Shown piece by piece: positions 1 through 11,600 of a stretch of 64,000 nt of DNA. The translations under genes and the position numbers were made by a program. The notes below the pieces were generated by a model. That model was not told the DNA's origin and did not search any database. It saw only the letters and a list, made by a program, of their open reading frames with translations. Source of the DNA: Aldrovandia affinis (lineage: Eukaryota > Chordata > Actinopteri > Notacanthiformes > Halosauridae). Location of the stretch: assembly GCA_029706075.1 (NCBI GenBank), contig JAINUG010000088.1, positions 682,001-746,000 on the forward strand. Direction: 5' to 3'. Numbering within the stretch: position 1 is the stretch's first letter; the number at the start of each line of letters is the position of its first letter.

Positions 1-92
1 AATGAATATCAGCTCATTAATGTTTCCTAAGGAAAACTTTCCACCAAGAATTCCAAGAAGTAATCCAAAATGTATTCACTTCAGGTTTATTA

Positions 93-152
93 AAGTAACT
101 GTATTCAGATTACTCGTTTTTCAAATGTAACACGAGCTGAATACAGTTACTT
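93..152. repeat. Inverted repeat (hairpin) in AT-rich repeat DNA
   Basis: The 16-base arm AAGTAACTGTATTCAG at 93-108 is followed by its exact reverse complement at 137-152, with a 28-base loop. The surrounding DNA to about 215 repeats GTAAC/GTTAC words and ends GTTACAACCCAACCCTG, a style common at the ends of small palindromic DNA transposons in fish. Membership of a particular family is not established. The rest of 1-298 holds no gene that I can see. Confidence 0.5.
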
Positions 153-298
153 GATTTTTGTATTCTGATTACGTAACGCCGTTACATGTATTCCGTTACA
201 ACCCAACCCTGAATACATATATATATAAACAATTAAATACAACTGCTAGCCATAGAGGATTCGGTGGAGTTAGCCTACTGCGGAGGACGTAACTAACC

Positions 299-973
299 TG
301 TCAGGAACGGTGTCGGAAAACCAGGTGTGGACCCAGAAATGCAATAATGGCTTTTATTGCATAAACAGGCAATGGTCATACAGGAGTAAACAGAGCAATG
401 CAGGGATCCAAAGAATGGTCGGGGACAGGCAGAGTTTGTTCCGGGCTTCAGTAGTATCAGGGGCAGGCAAGGCGAAGTCAGTGGGCAGGCGAAGGTCGAT
501 AACGTGAAAGCAGTCCAGGGAACACAGGGAGGAGTGGGAACGAGACTGAGGTATAGACGAACACTGGAGCACGAGCACGAAAACGAACACAAACACGATG
601 AAACAAAACACGGGGAAAAAGAGAAAACGCTGGAGAGTTGTGTAGGCATACGCAAAGCACAAGACAATCTGGCAACGAACATGGGAAAACGCACAGCTTA
701 TATACATTTAGACATAACGAGAAACAATCAGGAATCTGGTAACGAACATGGGAAAACACACAGCTAAATACATCAGACATAACAAGAAACAATCAGGAAT
801 TAACACGAATGCAGCGAAGTGCAATCAGACACATGAGGAACAGGTGAAAACGATAATACAATGACAAGACTGGAACCAGGTAAGTGAAAGTGAAAACACG
901 GACCGGACAACCAGGAAAACATGGAATAAACGAAAACACTTAATTACGGGGAACATGAACACGAGACGTGACA
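299..973 (-). repeat. Gypsy1 3' LTR (675 bp)
   Basis: It lies left of the genes, so it is the 3' LTR of this minus-strand element. Its ends are TGTCA/TGACA. Compared with the other LTR it lacks about 75-86 bases after the motif CAGGAAT near 732; the flanking words share AATC, consistent with a deletion at short homology. The plus-strand reading frames here are antisense shadows. Confidence 0.93.
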
Positions 974-989
974 GTACCCCCCCCCCCCC
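974..989 (-). promoter_or_regulatory. Gypsy1 polypurine tract
   Basis: A run of 13 C (13 G on the element strand) directly abuts the inner edge of the 3' LTR. This is where the plus-strand primer forms in LTR retroelements. The position and purine bias on the element strand support the call. Confidence 0.75.
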
Positions 990-3900
990 TAGGGACGCCA
1001 CCTGGCGAATCACCAACCTGTACCGGATGCCGACGCAGGAATTCCTGGATTAGGGAGGGGTCAACGATATGTCTCTCGGGCACCCAACTGCGTTCCTCAG
1101 GACCGTACCCCTCCCAATCCACCAAGAATTGGCGACCACGGCCCCTGCGACGGACATCCAGCAGGCGGCGAACGGTGTAGACTGGGCCCCCTTCGATGAG
1201 CCGGGGGGGAGGCGGGGTGCGGACAGGAGGGCTAAAACGAGACACAACATAGGGTTTAAGACGAGAAATGTGAAACACATGATGGATGCGGCGTAGGGGA
1301 GGAGGGAGGTGCAACTGTATGGCTGAGGGGGTGATAACACGAACGATGGGGTAGGGACCAATAAATCTGGGGGATAACTTCTTGCAAGAGACTCGCATGG
1401 GAATGTCTTTAGCAGAGAGCCAGACCTTCTGGCCGACCCTGTAGTGAGGGGCCGGACGACGGTGGCGGTCGGCCTGGCTCTTCATGGCCGAGACGTGGCG
1501 AAGTAGGGTAACACGTGCTCTCCGCCATGTACTTCGGGCTCTTGAGATGAGGGCCTTGGCAGACGGCACCTCCACCTCCTTCTCCTCCTCCGGGAACAGA
1601 GGAGGTTGGTATCCCAGACAACAGTGGAACGGAGAGATTCCGGTAGAGGAAACGGGAAGGGAATTGTGAGTGTACTCCACCCAAGGCAGGGAGCGTGACC
1701 AGGTAGCCAGAGTTTGTTCAGCCAGACATCGCAGTCCCTTCCCCAGCTCCTGGTTGTAGCGCTCTGTCTGGCCATTAGTCTCTGGATGAAACCCAGAGGA
1801 CAGGTTGGGCTTGGCGCCGATCAGGGAGCAAAATGCTCTCCAGAACCTGCTGGAGAACTGGGGCCCCCGGTCAGAGGTCATCTCCTGTGGTAACCCATGG
1901 AGGCGAAAAACATGTCTCACCATGAGTTCTGCGGCAGAGGGGAGTTTGGGCAGCGGAATGAAATGCACACTCTTGGAAAACCGGTCGACCACCGTAAGTA
2001 CGACTGTGTTACCTTCTGATGGTGGTAGACCGGTTACAAAGTCCAGGGCGACGTGGGACCACGGGCGTCGTGGAACCACCAGGGGCTGAAGGAGACCACA
2101 GGGCACACAGGCTGCAACAAATTCGGCGGTGTCGTCCTTCATGGTGGGCCACCAAAATCTATGCGATAACAGAGCTAGGGTGCGAGAAATACCGGGGTGA
2201 CAGGCCATGGGGGAAGAGTGGGCCCACTCCAGCACCTGGGGCCGGACGGTCTCTGGCACGAACAGGCAGTTGGCCGGCGTATCTCTGGGACCTGGTGTGT
2301 TGAGGAGCGCCTCCTCCACCATCCGAACAACATCGAGCACTGCTGCTGCTACCACGCAGCTAGGTGGCAGGATCGGCTCCGGATTACTCTCCTCTTCTGG
2401 AGAGGCGTAGACCCGGGATAAGGCGTCGGGCTTGATGTTCTTGGAACCTGGGCGAAAGGATAAAGTAAAAACAAAACGGGCAAAAAATAGAGACCACCTG
2501 GCCTGACGTGGATTGAGACGTTGAGCCGAGTGGAGGTATTCCAAGTTGCGGTGGTCCGTCCAGACCAGAAATGGCACCACAGCCCCCTCTAGCCAGTGTC
2601 TCCACTCCTCAAAAGCTAATTTGATGGCTAAAAGTTCTCGGTCCCCAATGCTATAGTTCCTCTCCGTAGCGGAAAGGCGGTGAGAAAAGAAAGCGCATGG
2701 GTGTACCTTGTTATCAGGGGCTCTTTGTGAAAGGATTGCCCCTGTTTCTGAGTCGGAGGCATCCACCTCCACAATGAACTGATGTGTGGGATCCGGGAGT
2801 GCGAGGACCGGGGCTGACGTGAACAGAGACTTGAGTTTCTCGAAGGCCGCCTGGGCATCAGGATTCCATCTGAAACAGACCTTGATAGAGGTCAGTGCTA
2901 TTAACGGTGCGGCGACCGTGCTGTAATTCCGCACAAAACGTCTGTAAAAATTTGCAAACCCAAGGAAGCGTTGGAGCTGTTTGCGATCAGAAGGTACAGG
3001 CCATTCGTGCACCGCCTGCACCTTGGCGGAATCCATCTCCAGCTGGCCACAGGTTATTATGAAGCCTAGAAACTGGATAGAGTCTTTATGAAAGTCACAT
3101 TTCTCGGCCTTAATAAACAGTTGGTTCTCCAATAGTCTCTGAATAACCCGGCGTACATGCTGTATATGTTCCTCAAATGTTTTAGAAAAAATCTGAATGT
3201 CATCCAGATAGACATAAACGAAGCAGGACAGCATGTCCTGGAGTACGTCATTAACTAATCCCTGGAAGACGGCAGGAGCGTTGGTGAGTCCGAATGGCAT
3301 GGTCAGGTATTCATAATGGCCAGTGTGGGTGTTGAATGCGGTCTTCCATTCATCTCCCTCCCGAATCCGGACCAGGTGGTAAGCATTGCGGAGATCCAAT
3401 TTGGTGAAGAATTGTCCCTCCTGGAGGTTGTCGAAAGCTGAAGACATTAATGAAAGTGGGTAGCGGTTCTTTATAGTTATGGCATTGAGACTCCGGTAAT
3501 CAATACAAGGACGCAGTGTACCATCCTTCTTCTTCACAAAAAAGAAACCGGCACCAGCAGGGGATGAAGAAGGGTGGATGATCCCTGACGATAATGAGGT
3601 GGCGATGTACTCCTCCATGGCTTTGTTCTCAGGGACAGACAACGAGTATAGGTGGCCTCTAGAAGGAGTTGAACCAGGAAGTAGGTCGATGGGGCAGTCG
3701 TAGGCGCGATGAGGTGACTTTTGACAGAACAGGCTCCATTCCCGGATGTGTCCAGTAGTCCAGTCAATACTGGGATTGTGGGTCGCCAGCCAGGGTCCGC
3801 CAAGCACCACTGGAGCGTGGGGAGACTCCATAAGATAGAGGGCCAGTCTCTCCCTGTGATTTCCGGAAACAAGCAGCTCCAGAGGCTGGGTGATCTCCTC

Positions 3901-5089
3901 AATCAGTGCTAGAGGTGTACCTGTCAGGGTCTTGGTTTGGAGAGGTGTCACTAGACGAGACACCGGAACTCCCATGCGATGAACCAGGGTAGGGCAGATG
4001 AGATTAGCGTTGGCCCCCGAGTCAATCAGGGCCTGCACCGGAAACTGCTCTCCTTGCCAGGAGAGGACGACGTGGAGCATGGGACGTTGGGGTCGTAAGG
4101 TCGATACTTGCGAGGCACCCGTCAGAACCTCCCTCTTCACTGACGGGCATTGTCTCTTTACTGGGCATGACGACCGTAAATGTCCCCTGCCTCCGCAGTA
4201 AAGGCATAGTCCCCCCTCCCGGCGGCACTGGTGTTCGGCCTCAGATAAATGGGCCCGATTCAACTGCATGGGCTCCGTGATCGCAGTGGGTTGAGCAGGG
4301 GAGTTGGATCGCGTCGCAGGCCGGGGGGGAGCAGGGGATTCGCGACACCTCTTTCCTCTCTCCTGCAGACGCGTGTCGATGCGGATGGCCAAGTCCACGA
4401 GTCTGTCCAGGTCCAGAGGTAGGTCGCACACTGTCAGTTCGTCCAGAACCCTCTCGGAGAGACCATGCATGAAGGTGTCGTAGGTGGCCATGGCATTCCA
4501 TCCTGCTGAGGCAGCCAGGGTCCGGAACTCGATGGAGTAGTCCGAGACGGATTGTTCTCCCTGGCGAAGATGAAGCAGTTGACGGACAATCGGCCGTCCG
4601 ACCGAGGACCAGTTGAAAACCCTTCTCATCTCCTCCGCAAAGGATGAGAGGGTTGTGAGAGCAGGATGTCCATTCTCCCAGAGGGAGGTCCCCCACAGTC
4701 GAGCTTTTCCCCCAAGGAGCGTGATAACGTAAGCTACCTTTGCTCTTTCTGTGGGAAACGAGGAGGGCTGTAGTTCGAACACCAGGGAGCACTGACTGAG
4801 GAAAGCGCGACAGGAGTTGGGGTCGCCCAGATAGCGTTCTGGAGGAGGTAACTGAGGTTCGAACCCCCTCAGATAACCAGCTTGCGTCTGGACTTGGTTC
4901 GCTGCAGTCTGTGCAGAACGGGCAGCCGCTGCCAACTCCTGGGTGATTTGGGCCAGCCATGGTGGAAAGCTGCTCCGCCAAAGCTTGGACGGTCTGCTGC
5001 AATGTCCGCAGCTCCGTCTCGTGATGTCCCAGGCGAATCCCGTGGTAACAGGCAACGTCGGCAGGATCGGGTTGGTCCGCTGGTTCCAT
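974..5089 (-). pseudogene. Gypsy1 gag-pol polyprotein, frameshifted and deleted
   Basis: The natural start is probably the ATG at 5089 (protein begins MEPADQ), just inside the 5' LTR. That frame runs into the main frame near 4950-4965, so there is a frameshift in early Gag. The main frame then stays open through the 3' LTR edge. In it: a retrotransposon Gag domain; a zinc knuckle C-X2-C-X4-H-X4-C near 4170-4211; an aspartic protease with DSG near 4005-4030; reverse transcriptase with YLDD near 3190-3210; RNase H with the DAS and TDHRNL motifs; an integrase with H-H and CVPC zinc residues near 2110-2230, then SDRGPQF and NGQTER; and a chromodomain ([13 protein letters not shown]) near 1065-1180. 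About a dozen residues appear to be missing immediately after the integrase CxxC. Confidence 0.9.
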
Positions 5090-5105
5090 CGTGGCCAGAT
5101 TGTTC

Positions 5106-5855
5106 TGTCAGGAACGGTGTCGGAAAACCAGGCGCGGACCCAGAAATGCAATAATGGCTTTTATTGCATAAACAGGCAATGGTCATACAGGAGTAAACAG
5201 AGCAATGCAGGGATCCAAAGAATGGTCGGGGACAGGCAGAGTTCGTTCCGGGCTTCAGGGGTATCAGGGGCAGGCAAGGCGTAGTCAGTGGGCAGGCGAA
5301 GGTCGATAACGTGAAAGCAGTCCAGGGAACACAGGGAGGAGCGGGAACGACACTGAGGTATAGACGAACACTGGAGTACGAGCACAAACACCAACATGAT
5401 GAAACAAAACACAGGGAAACAGAGAAAACGCTGGAGAGTTGTGTAGGCATACGCAAAGCACAAGACAATCTGGCAACGAACATGGAAAACGCACAGCTTA
5501 TATACATTTAGACATAACGAGAAACAATCAGGAATTAACATGAATGCAGCTGCCACCGGAGACTGCAATCAGACACACAAGGAACAGGTGAAAACGATAA
5601 TACAATGACGAGACAATCTGGTAACGAACATGGGAAAACACACAGCTAAATACATCAGACATAACAAGAAACAATCAGGAATTAACATGAATGCAGCGAA
5701 GTGCAATCAGACACATGAGGAACAGGTGAAAATGATAATACAATGACAAGACTGGAACCAGGTAAGTGAAAGTGAAAACACGGACCGGACAACCAGGAAA
5801 ACATGGAATAAACTAAAACACTTAATTACGGGGAACACGAACACGAGACGTGACA
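5106..5855 (-). repeat. Gypsy1 5' LTR (750 bp)
   Basis: It lies right of the genes, so it is the 5' LTR. Ends are TGTCA/TGACA and it matches the other LTR closely along its length. It has an additional segment around 5535-5620 not present in the partner, with a repeated unit that includes CAGGAATTAACATGAATGCAG. The primer-binding region would be the DNA just left of 5106 on the minus strand (AACAATCTGGCCACGATGG). Confidence 0.92.
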
Positions 5856-6719
5856 CTAACCTGGCCGGTTGCAGCTGATTTCTGCATGGTTATTAGGCTA
5901 CTAACGTTATTTAGCTAGCTAGTTCAGTCATCCAGTCTCATCCATACAGTTGTCCTGTCAGTGAAGCAGCAGTCAACAAAATAGCCTATGTTTCCCTGAA
6001 AGCTGAAGGATTCATCACGGAGCCATTCTGAGACACACTCTCTGTTAATTTCAATAAAAAGTGTTATAAATGATGTGTGTGAGAACCTCTTACATGTTTA
6101 AGTGAATTTATCAAAAACGCCCAAAAACGACATACCCAAAAGTAAATTAAAGCTGCTCTTCAACCGCTTGCAGTATATGCATGGTTTTGGTCTCATTCAA
6201 AAGATAACACTCTGAATTTTTGAATTGCAAAACAGTCAGAATCACTAAGTGCCTCTGGCACTGTGTAATAGTGGTCTGAATGTGCTGAATTTGAAGGATA
6301 TAAATTCCGCCTGGAATTTTTTGTAGAAACAGATGCCTGCAGGTGACTATAGCTGGTAGGTATAAGCTGGAAAACACCATAGGAACATAGCATGAAGTGT
6401 TACCAAGTTCAGGTTCAAATTTCAGAACAAAACCTCAAAAAATGAACATATTACACAGTTTTTTTGAAGGGTACCACCAGGCGTTCCCAAACTGTGCCAT
6501 TCTGGAGACTCCAAAAGGGCCTTTTCTTTCTTGTCTGAACAAATACAATTTTGAAATAAAAATAAAATTTGCATTCAAAAAAGTATAGAGCATAAATAAA
6601 ACACAGCAAACATGAACTATTTACAAAAATATTTACAAAATCCCTGAGTGAGGTTATAGTGTCCTTTCTGTATTCTTTTTTACAGCTCATCTCACATCAG
6701 CAGTTCAGTCACACAATGA

Positions 6720-6885
6720 AACACAAAGGGGGAAGACACACATACACTTTCACACTTCCCTAGTCAAACAAAGAGCGAGGGCACAAAGGGGGACACACAC
6801 AGCACACACATACAATTCACACTTCACAGTCAAACAAAAGACAAACACAGGCACAGACATACACTTCACAGTCAAACAAAAGACT
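6720..6885. repeat. Imperfect CA-rich minisatellite
   Basis: The words CACAAAGGGGGA (twice) and CACTTCACAGTCAAACAAAAG (repeated with changes) alternate with CACACA runs. It is non-coding. Confidence 0.6.
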
Positions 6886-7754
6886 AAACTATAGTTTATT
6901 TATGTCAAAATATACAACAATATATGTTATAATATAATGAAATACTTGAATATTTCAAATTTTCACTCCGTTTCGCCATTACTACATTATTCGCATAGCT
7001 GCGTAATCATAGGGATGCGCAATTACGCGTGGCCACTGGTACAATAAACCTATCCAGAAGTGAGTTTATATAGGACCGCTCAACCAACCAAATGTCGTTA
7101 GCTCATTGGATTAGCTAAACAATGATATGTGTCAGTTATCAGCTAAATCGGCTTCGATTTGATAACGCTATCGTAAATCAAATAAAGGCAGGTGATCCCG
7201 GTGAACACGGACACGCATTGGCTATTGACGGCTATTGAGGCCGCTTGGGAGCTCCTATTTGGTCAAATGAGGTGTCATTCAAAAGGTCAGACCTGTCAGA
7301 CATTTCTGTAGTAAAATATGGTAATTCTGAGATCCTGACCCGGAGTTAGAAGCTGAAAACTTGCAAGATTACGCATGTCTGTAGTGAAACGCGTATTTTT
7401 GCTCCAGCGGTCCTTGCGTGTTTTTGAAGGAAAAATGAGGTTTGGACTATATATTTTACTGGATTGGATCGCCTGGACTCTTTGCCAATGTCACATAAGC
7501 GTTTTAGTCGGATTGTAATCGATCGGTGGATTACAATTTGAATTTGTAGGTGAGTTGACTAGAATTTTGTTCGGTTGTTGGTTTGTTGTAGGTCTGACAT
7601 AGCGACTGATTGTTCCTGCTGTTGTGATCTTATCTTGGAATAGTTTATATCATTCGAATCACAAGAATCGTAGCTTTCTAGCCATATAAGGCATGTGCAC
7701 TTTTGTTAACGTAACTTTTCTGTATTTGGCCGAATTCGCGCAGATCGTATCTAT

Positions 7755-7770
7755 GTCCCGCCGGCGGGAC
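7755..7770. repeat. Perfect 16-bp GC palindrome
   Basis: GTCCCGCCGGCGGGAC is its own reverse complement and sits in AT-rich surroundings. One more wobble pair extends it by a base on each side. It could be a hairpin or a dimer-binding site; no function is shown. Confidence 0.7.
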
Positions 7771-8517
7771 GTCGGATTTTTAATGAACAAGCCTTACATG
7801 ACACCTGGCATTGAATTGAATAAGTACACTGGTGTAATGTTAGAGAAATTATTTTATTTTACCGAAGATTAGTACAGGCACAAAACTCTGACAATTTGAC
7901 TGACTTAAATTACTTTAATCAGTGGGTTTCGGCAGTATGAGGCAACCATGACGCTATATAGATATTCAACTCACTTTTAGTAGTGTAACGGTGAGCAGTT
8001 AGCTTAGCCACCAACAATGCCAATGAATGTATTCGCCATATTGTGTGTGTTGACAGCAGTTGCTAGTTCTTGTATGTAGCCCAGCCACCATGGCTAACTT
8101 ATGGATCTGGCGCTACGCGCTACGTAATGTCCCACAGGCCTTTGCGAACGCGAAAGCGACAGCTATTATTTATTATTTAGTTATGTTAACATTTTACTAT
8201 TTGTATAATTGTGCAATGGTGCTTGTATGAAAGTCTCTCCCTGCCCTGTTATGGAGGGTTATTGTATGTGACCATTTGTGTTGTGCACCATGATGGTAGG
8301 TGTATGTGTAGAGAGTGACCCCCGTGCGTTTGTCATGTTTTCCATGTACTTCCAAGCATCTGGATGTGGAAAAGAAAACTCTTCGGGGTCTTGATCTTTT
8401 ATTGTTTTGTTTTTTATTTTAGCTGATTTTACACTTTGTTTCATTTAAAAGTTACACGCAAAGAAAAACTCAAAAAGGTAAAGAAAAACTACAGGTTTAA
8501 ATCATATATCAAAAAAA

Positions 8518-8751
8518 GGTGGGGAGACAGTCGTGAGCAGACATCCATGATATAGTTGGGTAACAATGGGTTTGAACATACATTACACAAGGACAGGGGC
8601 ACAACACAACAGGTTTAAATCATATATCAAAACACACTGGACCATGCCTCCGATTTGAGCACTGGCAAATCAAATGGGGGCAAAAGTAAAGCCCCATCTA
8701 AACATGAATTACCTGGTGGGGAGACAGTCGTGAGCAGACATCCATGATATA
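8518..8751. repeat. Direct repeat of 37 bp at the LINE edge
   Basis: The same 37-base word (GGTGGGGAGACAG...ATGATATA) occurs at 8518-8554 and 8715-8751. A second word, CAGGTTTAAATCATATATCA, also occurs twice, near 8491 and 8609. The right copy is coding sequence of the LINE above, so the left copy is a local duplication or rearrangement of the LINE end. Confidence 0.75.
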
Positions 8752-9330
8752 TCTTTTTGTCTGTTGTTAAAAGTTTTATGATTTACGTTTCTCCATACAA
8801 TTTCGGGGTTCAGGCACACAAAATACTTTTCAAACAGCGTAAAATGGTTGTCCCCTCTGCCAGCAACAGAGCATTTCATGGTCTCTCCCGATCTCAAAAT
8901 GGACATAATATGTTTATATGTCCATGAGGGCAACCCAGCCCTGGCCAATCTGACCCTGACCAATCCTGTCCTGAAGGCAAAATCCCTCAGGGCTCTGTAG
9001 ATGTATGAGGGTCCCAGCTGTATCACACAGTAAGGTCCAGGTCCATGGACCTGAGGAAGGGAGTAGCATATTATCTGGCTAGCATACCAGGGGCTTACTA
9101 CCCCTTTCTGGGTGTTCTGGACCAGTGTGGCCAGACCCTGTGCTAAGATAATTGTTGTTATATCTGGGACCCTCCTGCCCCCTTTCTCCTCCTCCTTCAT
9201 CAGGGTTGTCCTCCCCAACCTCTCCATGTTGCTCCCCCAGACAAAGTGAAAGGCCATTCTAGCAATGAGCTTTCTAGTGGCCCTGTTCGGGGAAAACACT
9301 CGAACAATGTAGAAAAGGCTGGGAAGGACT
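8709..9330 (-). pseudogene. LINE ORF2 C-terminal part (Tx1/L1-like)
   Basis: A 196-residue open frame runs from 9299 to 8709, and coding resemblance extends to about 9330 (FYIVRVFSPNRATRKL). It holds the post-polymerase region typical of Tx1-type ORF2, with WGSNMERLGR, LAQGLATL and the segment IVWRNVNHKTFNNRQKDISW. The frame ends at 8709; any zinc motif after it is missing. It is a fragment and lacks the polymerase active site. Confidence 0.6.
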
Positions 9331-9334
9331 ATTG

Positions 9335-10944
9335 TACATTTTACATTTTACATTTTAAGCATTTAGCAGACGCTCTTATCCAGAGCGACTTACAAGATGT
9401 GCATTAATACAAGGTGAGAACAATCAAAGTTAGCGTACAAGATCAGTGCAGTAAAACAGCAAAAGACATCATTGCAGGCGTCTGCGTATCATACCTGTAA
9501 CATTGGGAAAGAAAAGGTTAGTGGGTTTTTTTAATTTTTTTAATTTTTTTTAGAACAAGTAAACAGTGGTGACGACAGATTAACTAGATGGACAGTGTTC
9601 AGTGGTAGTGGAGTCTGAAGAGGTGGGTTTTGAGTCTCTTGCGGAAGATTGGAAGTGATTCCGCAGTCCTGACCGATTGCGGGAGGTCGTTCCACCAACG
9701 AGGGACCAGGACAGAGAAGAGGCGAGACCGCGAGGAGCGGCTGCCAGGCGCCCGGAGGTATGGGGCAGTCAGTCTGCCAGCGGAGGCGGAGCGGAGGGGT
9801 CTGGGCGGGGTGTAGGGCGTGATGAGTGACTGGAGGTATGGGGGAGCAGTACCTCTGGCCGCTTGAAAAGCAAGCACCAGTGACTTGAATCTGATGCGTG
9901 CTGCGATGGGGAGCCAATGCAGAGAGGAGAGTAGAGGGGTGACGTGGGTGAACCCGGCTGGTTGAACACCAGGCGAGCAGCAGCGTTCTGGACTAGTTGC
10001 AGTGGCTTGATGGCACAGGCCGGAAGGCCTGCCAGCAAGGAGTTGCAGTAGTCCAGACGTGAGATCACCAGGGCCTGGACCAGGAGTTGAGTGGCCTCTT
10101 GGGTGAGGAACGGTCGGATCCTCCGGATGTTGTGGAGGGAGAAACGGCAGGTCCGAGTGATCGCTGCAATATGGCTCGAGAAGCACAGCTGGTTGTCCAG
10201 GGTTACCCCAAGACTCCTGGCAGACTGGGACGGAGACACTATGGAGCCTTCCACAGTAATTGACGCATCAATCATCGGGGAGCCCTTCGCTGGGAGGAAG
10301 AGCAGCTCTGTCTTCCCCAGGTTCAGCTTCAGGTGGTGGGTGGACATCCATGCGGAGATGTCAGCCAGGCATGCAGAGATCCGTGCCGGGACCTGGGTAT
10401 CAGATGGAGGGAAGGAGAGAAACAGTTGAGTGTCATCAGCATAACAGTGATAGGAAAAACCATGAGCAGAAATAACAGAGCCAAGTGACTTGGTGTACAG
10501 AGAAAATAGGACAGGGCCTAGCACCGAGCCCTGCGGGACACCGGTAGAGAGGGTGCGGGGAGAGGAGAGGGATCCTCTCCAGGCCACCTGGTAGGACCGG
10601 TCAGCCAGGTAGGACTCAAACCATGTCAGCGCAGATCCAGAGATTCCCATCTCGACGAGAGATGAGAGCAGGATCCGGTGGTCCACGGTGTCGAATGCCG
10701 CCGACAGGTCAAGGAGGAGGAGGACGGAGCTAAGGGATCGGGACTTAGCGACGTGAAGAGCCTCAGTGACCGCAAGGAGAGCAGTCTCTGTGGAGTGGCC
10801 GGCTCTGAACCCAGATTGGTTGGGGTCAAGCAGGTCGTTCTGTAAGAGATGAGCAGACAGTTGATTATAGACAGCCCGCTCTAACGTTTTGGAGAGGAAA
10901 GGGAGGAGAGAGACAGGTCGGTAGTTAGAGATGACAGCAGGATT
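9335..10944 (-). mobile_element. L2-clade LINE copy L2-A1 (5'-truncated)
   Basis: It ends at the left with the fish L2 tail: three ACATTTT repeats, then the stem-loop word TTAGCAGACGCTCTTATCC at 9362-9400 (minus strand: GGATAAGAGCGTCTGCTAA). Reverse transcriptase coding runs right to left. The 5' end is cut near the codons for NYRPVS. It lies inside the Tx1/L1-like LINE; short CAAT words at both junctions may be a target duplication. Close relatives are at 15361-16186 and 43595-44723. Confidence 0.9.
9599..10930 (-). pseudogene. L2-A1 reverse transcriptase, frameshifted
   Basis: The frame 10686-9769 holds reverse transcriptase palm motifs: [18 protein letters not shown] and the active site [10 protein letters not shown] (YADD codons at 10432-10443). 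Upstream, 10690-10930 encodes the N-terminal motifs NYRPVS and DLSAAFDTVDHR. Coding shifts frame near 9770-9960 into the C-terminal domain (LHWLPIAARIRFKSLVLAF). The endonuclease is absent because of 5' truncation. Confidence 0.88.
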
Positions 10945-11600
10945 GCAGCATTGTCTTCATGACTAGGATCTTACCTGTCTTTGTCAGGGGCAGTGCACTC
11001 CAGGACGTGACAGAGGGCCTCCTCCCAGCTCCAGTTCCCTCTTCTGTTGTTCTGGAAGGTGACCCCCAATTGTTCATGTACACCATCATCCCAAGCTGCC
11101 GGCAGTAGGTAGCCCCGGATGTTATCGCTTCACCGGATAGCCTGGGGAAATGGCTCAAAGTAAATGATGTACAGGAGTGCCCCTAGAGGGCATCCCTGCC
11201 TGACGCCGGACCTGATGGCAAAAAGGGCAGAGAGGTGCTTGTTGACAACCACTCTGCCCAGATGTCCCCCAAACACATCCTGGTCCAGGGCAGGATGGGG
11301 TTTGGAAAGTTGAACCTCTCCAGCACCCTCTCCAGACACACATGGCTAACTCTGTCAAAGGCCTTCTCCTGGTCTAGACGTTATGCTTCAGGAGATCCCA
11401 GAAGGCCTGATAAAACTCTGCTGGGATTCTGTCAGGACCGGGAGCTTTATGTAGGTTTAAGGGAGCGCACGGCCCGTGTAAGCTCCTCAGCGCTCAGCTC
11501 CCCCTCCATGCTCTGGTCTTCCAGGTGTCTGTCCAGGCCATCCAGGAAGGTGTCCATGAGAGCTCCATCTGTGGGTCTGTTGGCATACAGGCCCTGATAG
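10945..11600 (-). pseudogene. Tx1/L1-like LINE reverse transcriptase piece
   Basis: Minus-strand frames 11339-11130 and 11158-10925 together carry the middle of a LINE polymerase: RSGVRQGCPLGALLYIIYFEPF, followed by GDAITSG-like and KILVMKTML segments. The start of polymerase coding (LTRAVRSLKP) is in the neighbouring frame near 11447-11480. Frames are broken several times and the catalytic YxDD is not present in an intact frame. Confidence 0.6.

Larger units (their letters stand above)
299..5855 (-). mobile_element. Gypsy1: Ty3/Gypsy chromovirus-type LTR retrotransposon
   Basis: This is an LTR element with its genes on the minus strand. Both LTRs begin TGTCA and end TGACA (plus-strand view). 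The element is flanked directly by the 6-base duplication CTAACC at 293-298 and 5856-5861, so both ends are preserved at their original insertion site. A single long Gag-Pol frame lies between the LTRs, with a C-terminal chromodomain. Protein order is Gag, zinc knuckle, protease, reverse transcriptase, RNase H, integrase, chromodomain, which is the Gypsy order. It resembles the vertebrate chromovirus (V) clade. A Gag frameshift and an integrase deletion suggest this copy cannot move on its own. Confidence 0.93.
5862..8450. other. Unassigned intergenic or ancient repeat DNA
   Basis: I find no convincing coding region here. The DNA is AT-rich, with CA-rich imperfect repeats near 6720-6885 and a more balanced stretch from 6960 to 8150 with many CG dinucleotides. 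The latter holds a GC-rich palindrome at 7755-7770. The short reading frames do not resemble known proteins. The stretch could contain promoter DNA or an old DNA transposon; nothing in the sequence decides. Confidence 0.5.

Noticed and set aside
5161..5568. Long cysteine- and serine-rich minus-strand frames in the Gypsy1 LTRs (also 293-792)
   Set aside because: They occur in both LTRs, differ in frame between them and have no domain; they are by-products of LTR sequence.
11235..11597. 120-residue plus-strand ORF
   Set aside because: Antisense to the Tx1-like LINE polymerase.
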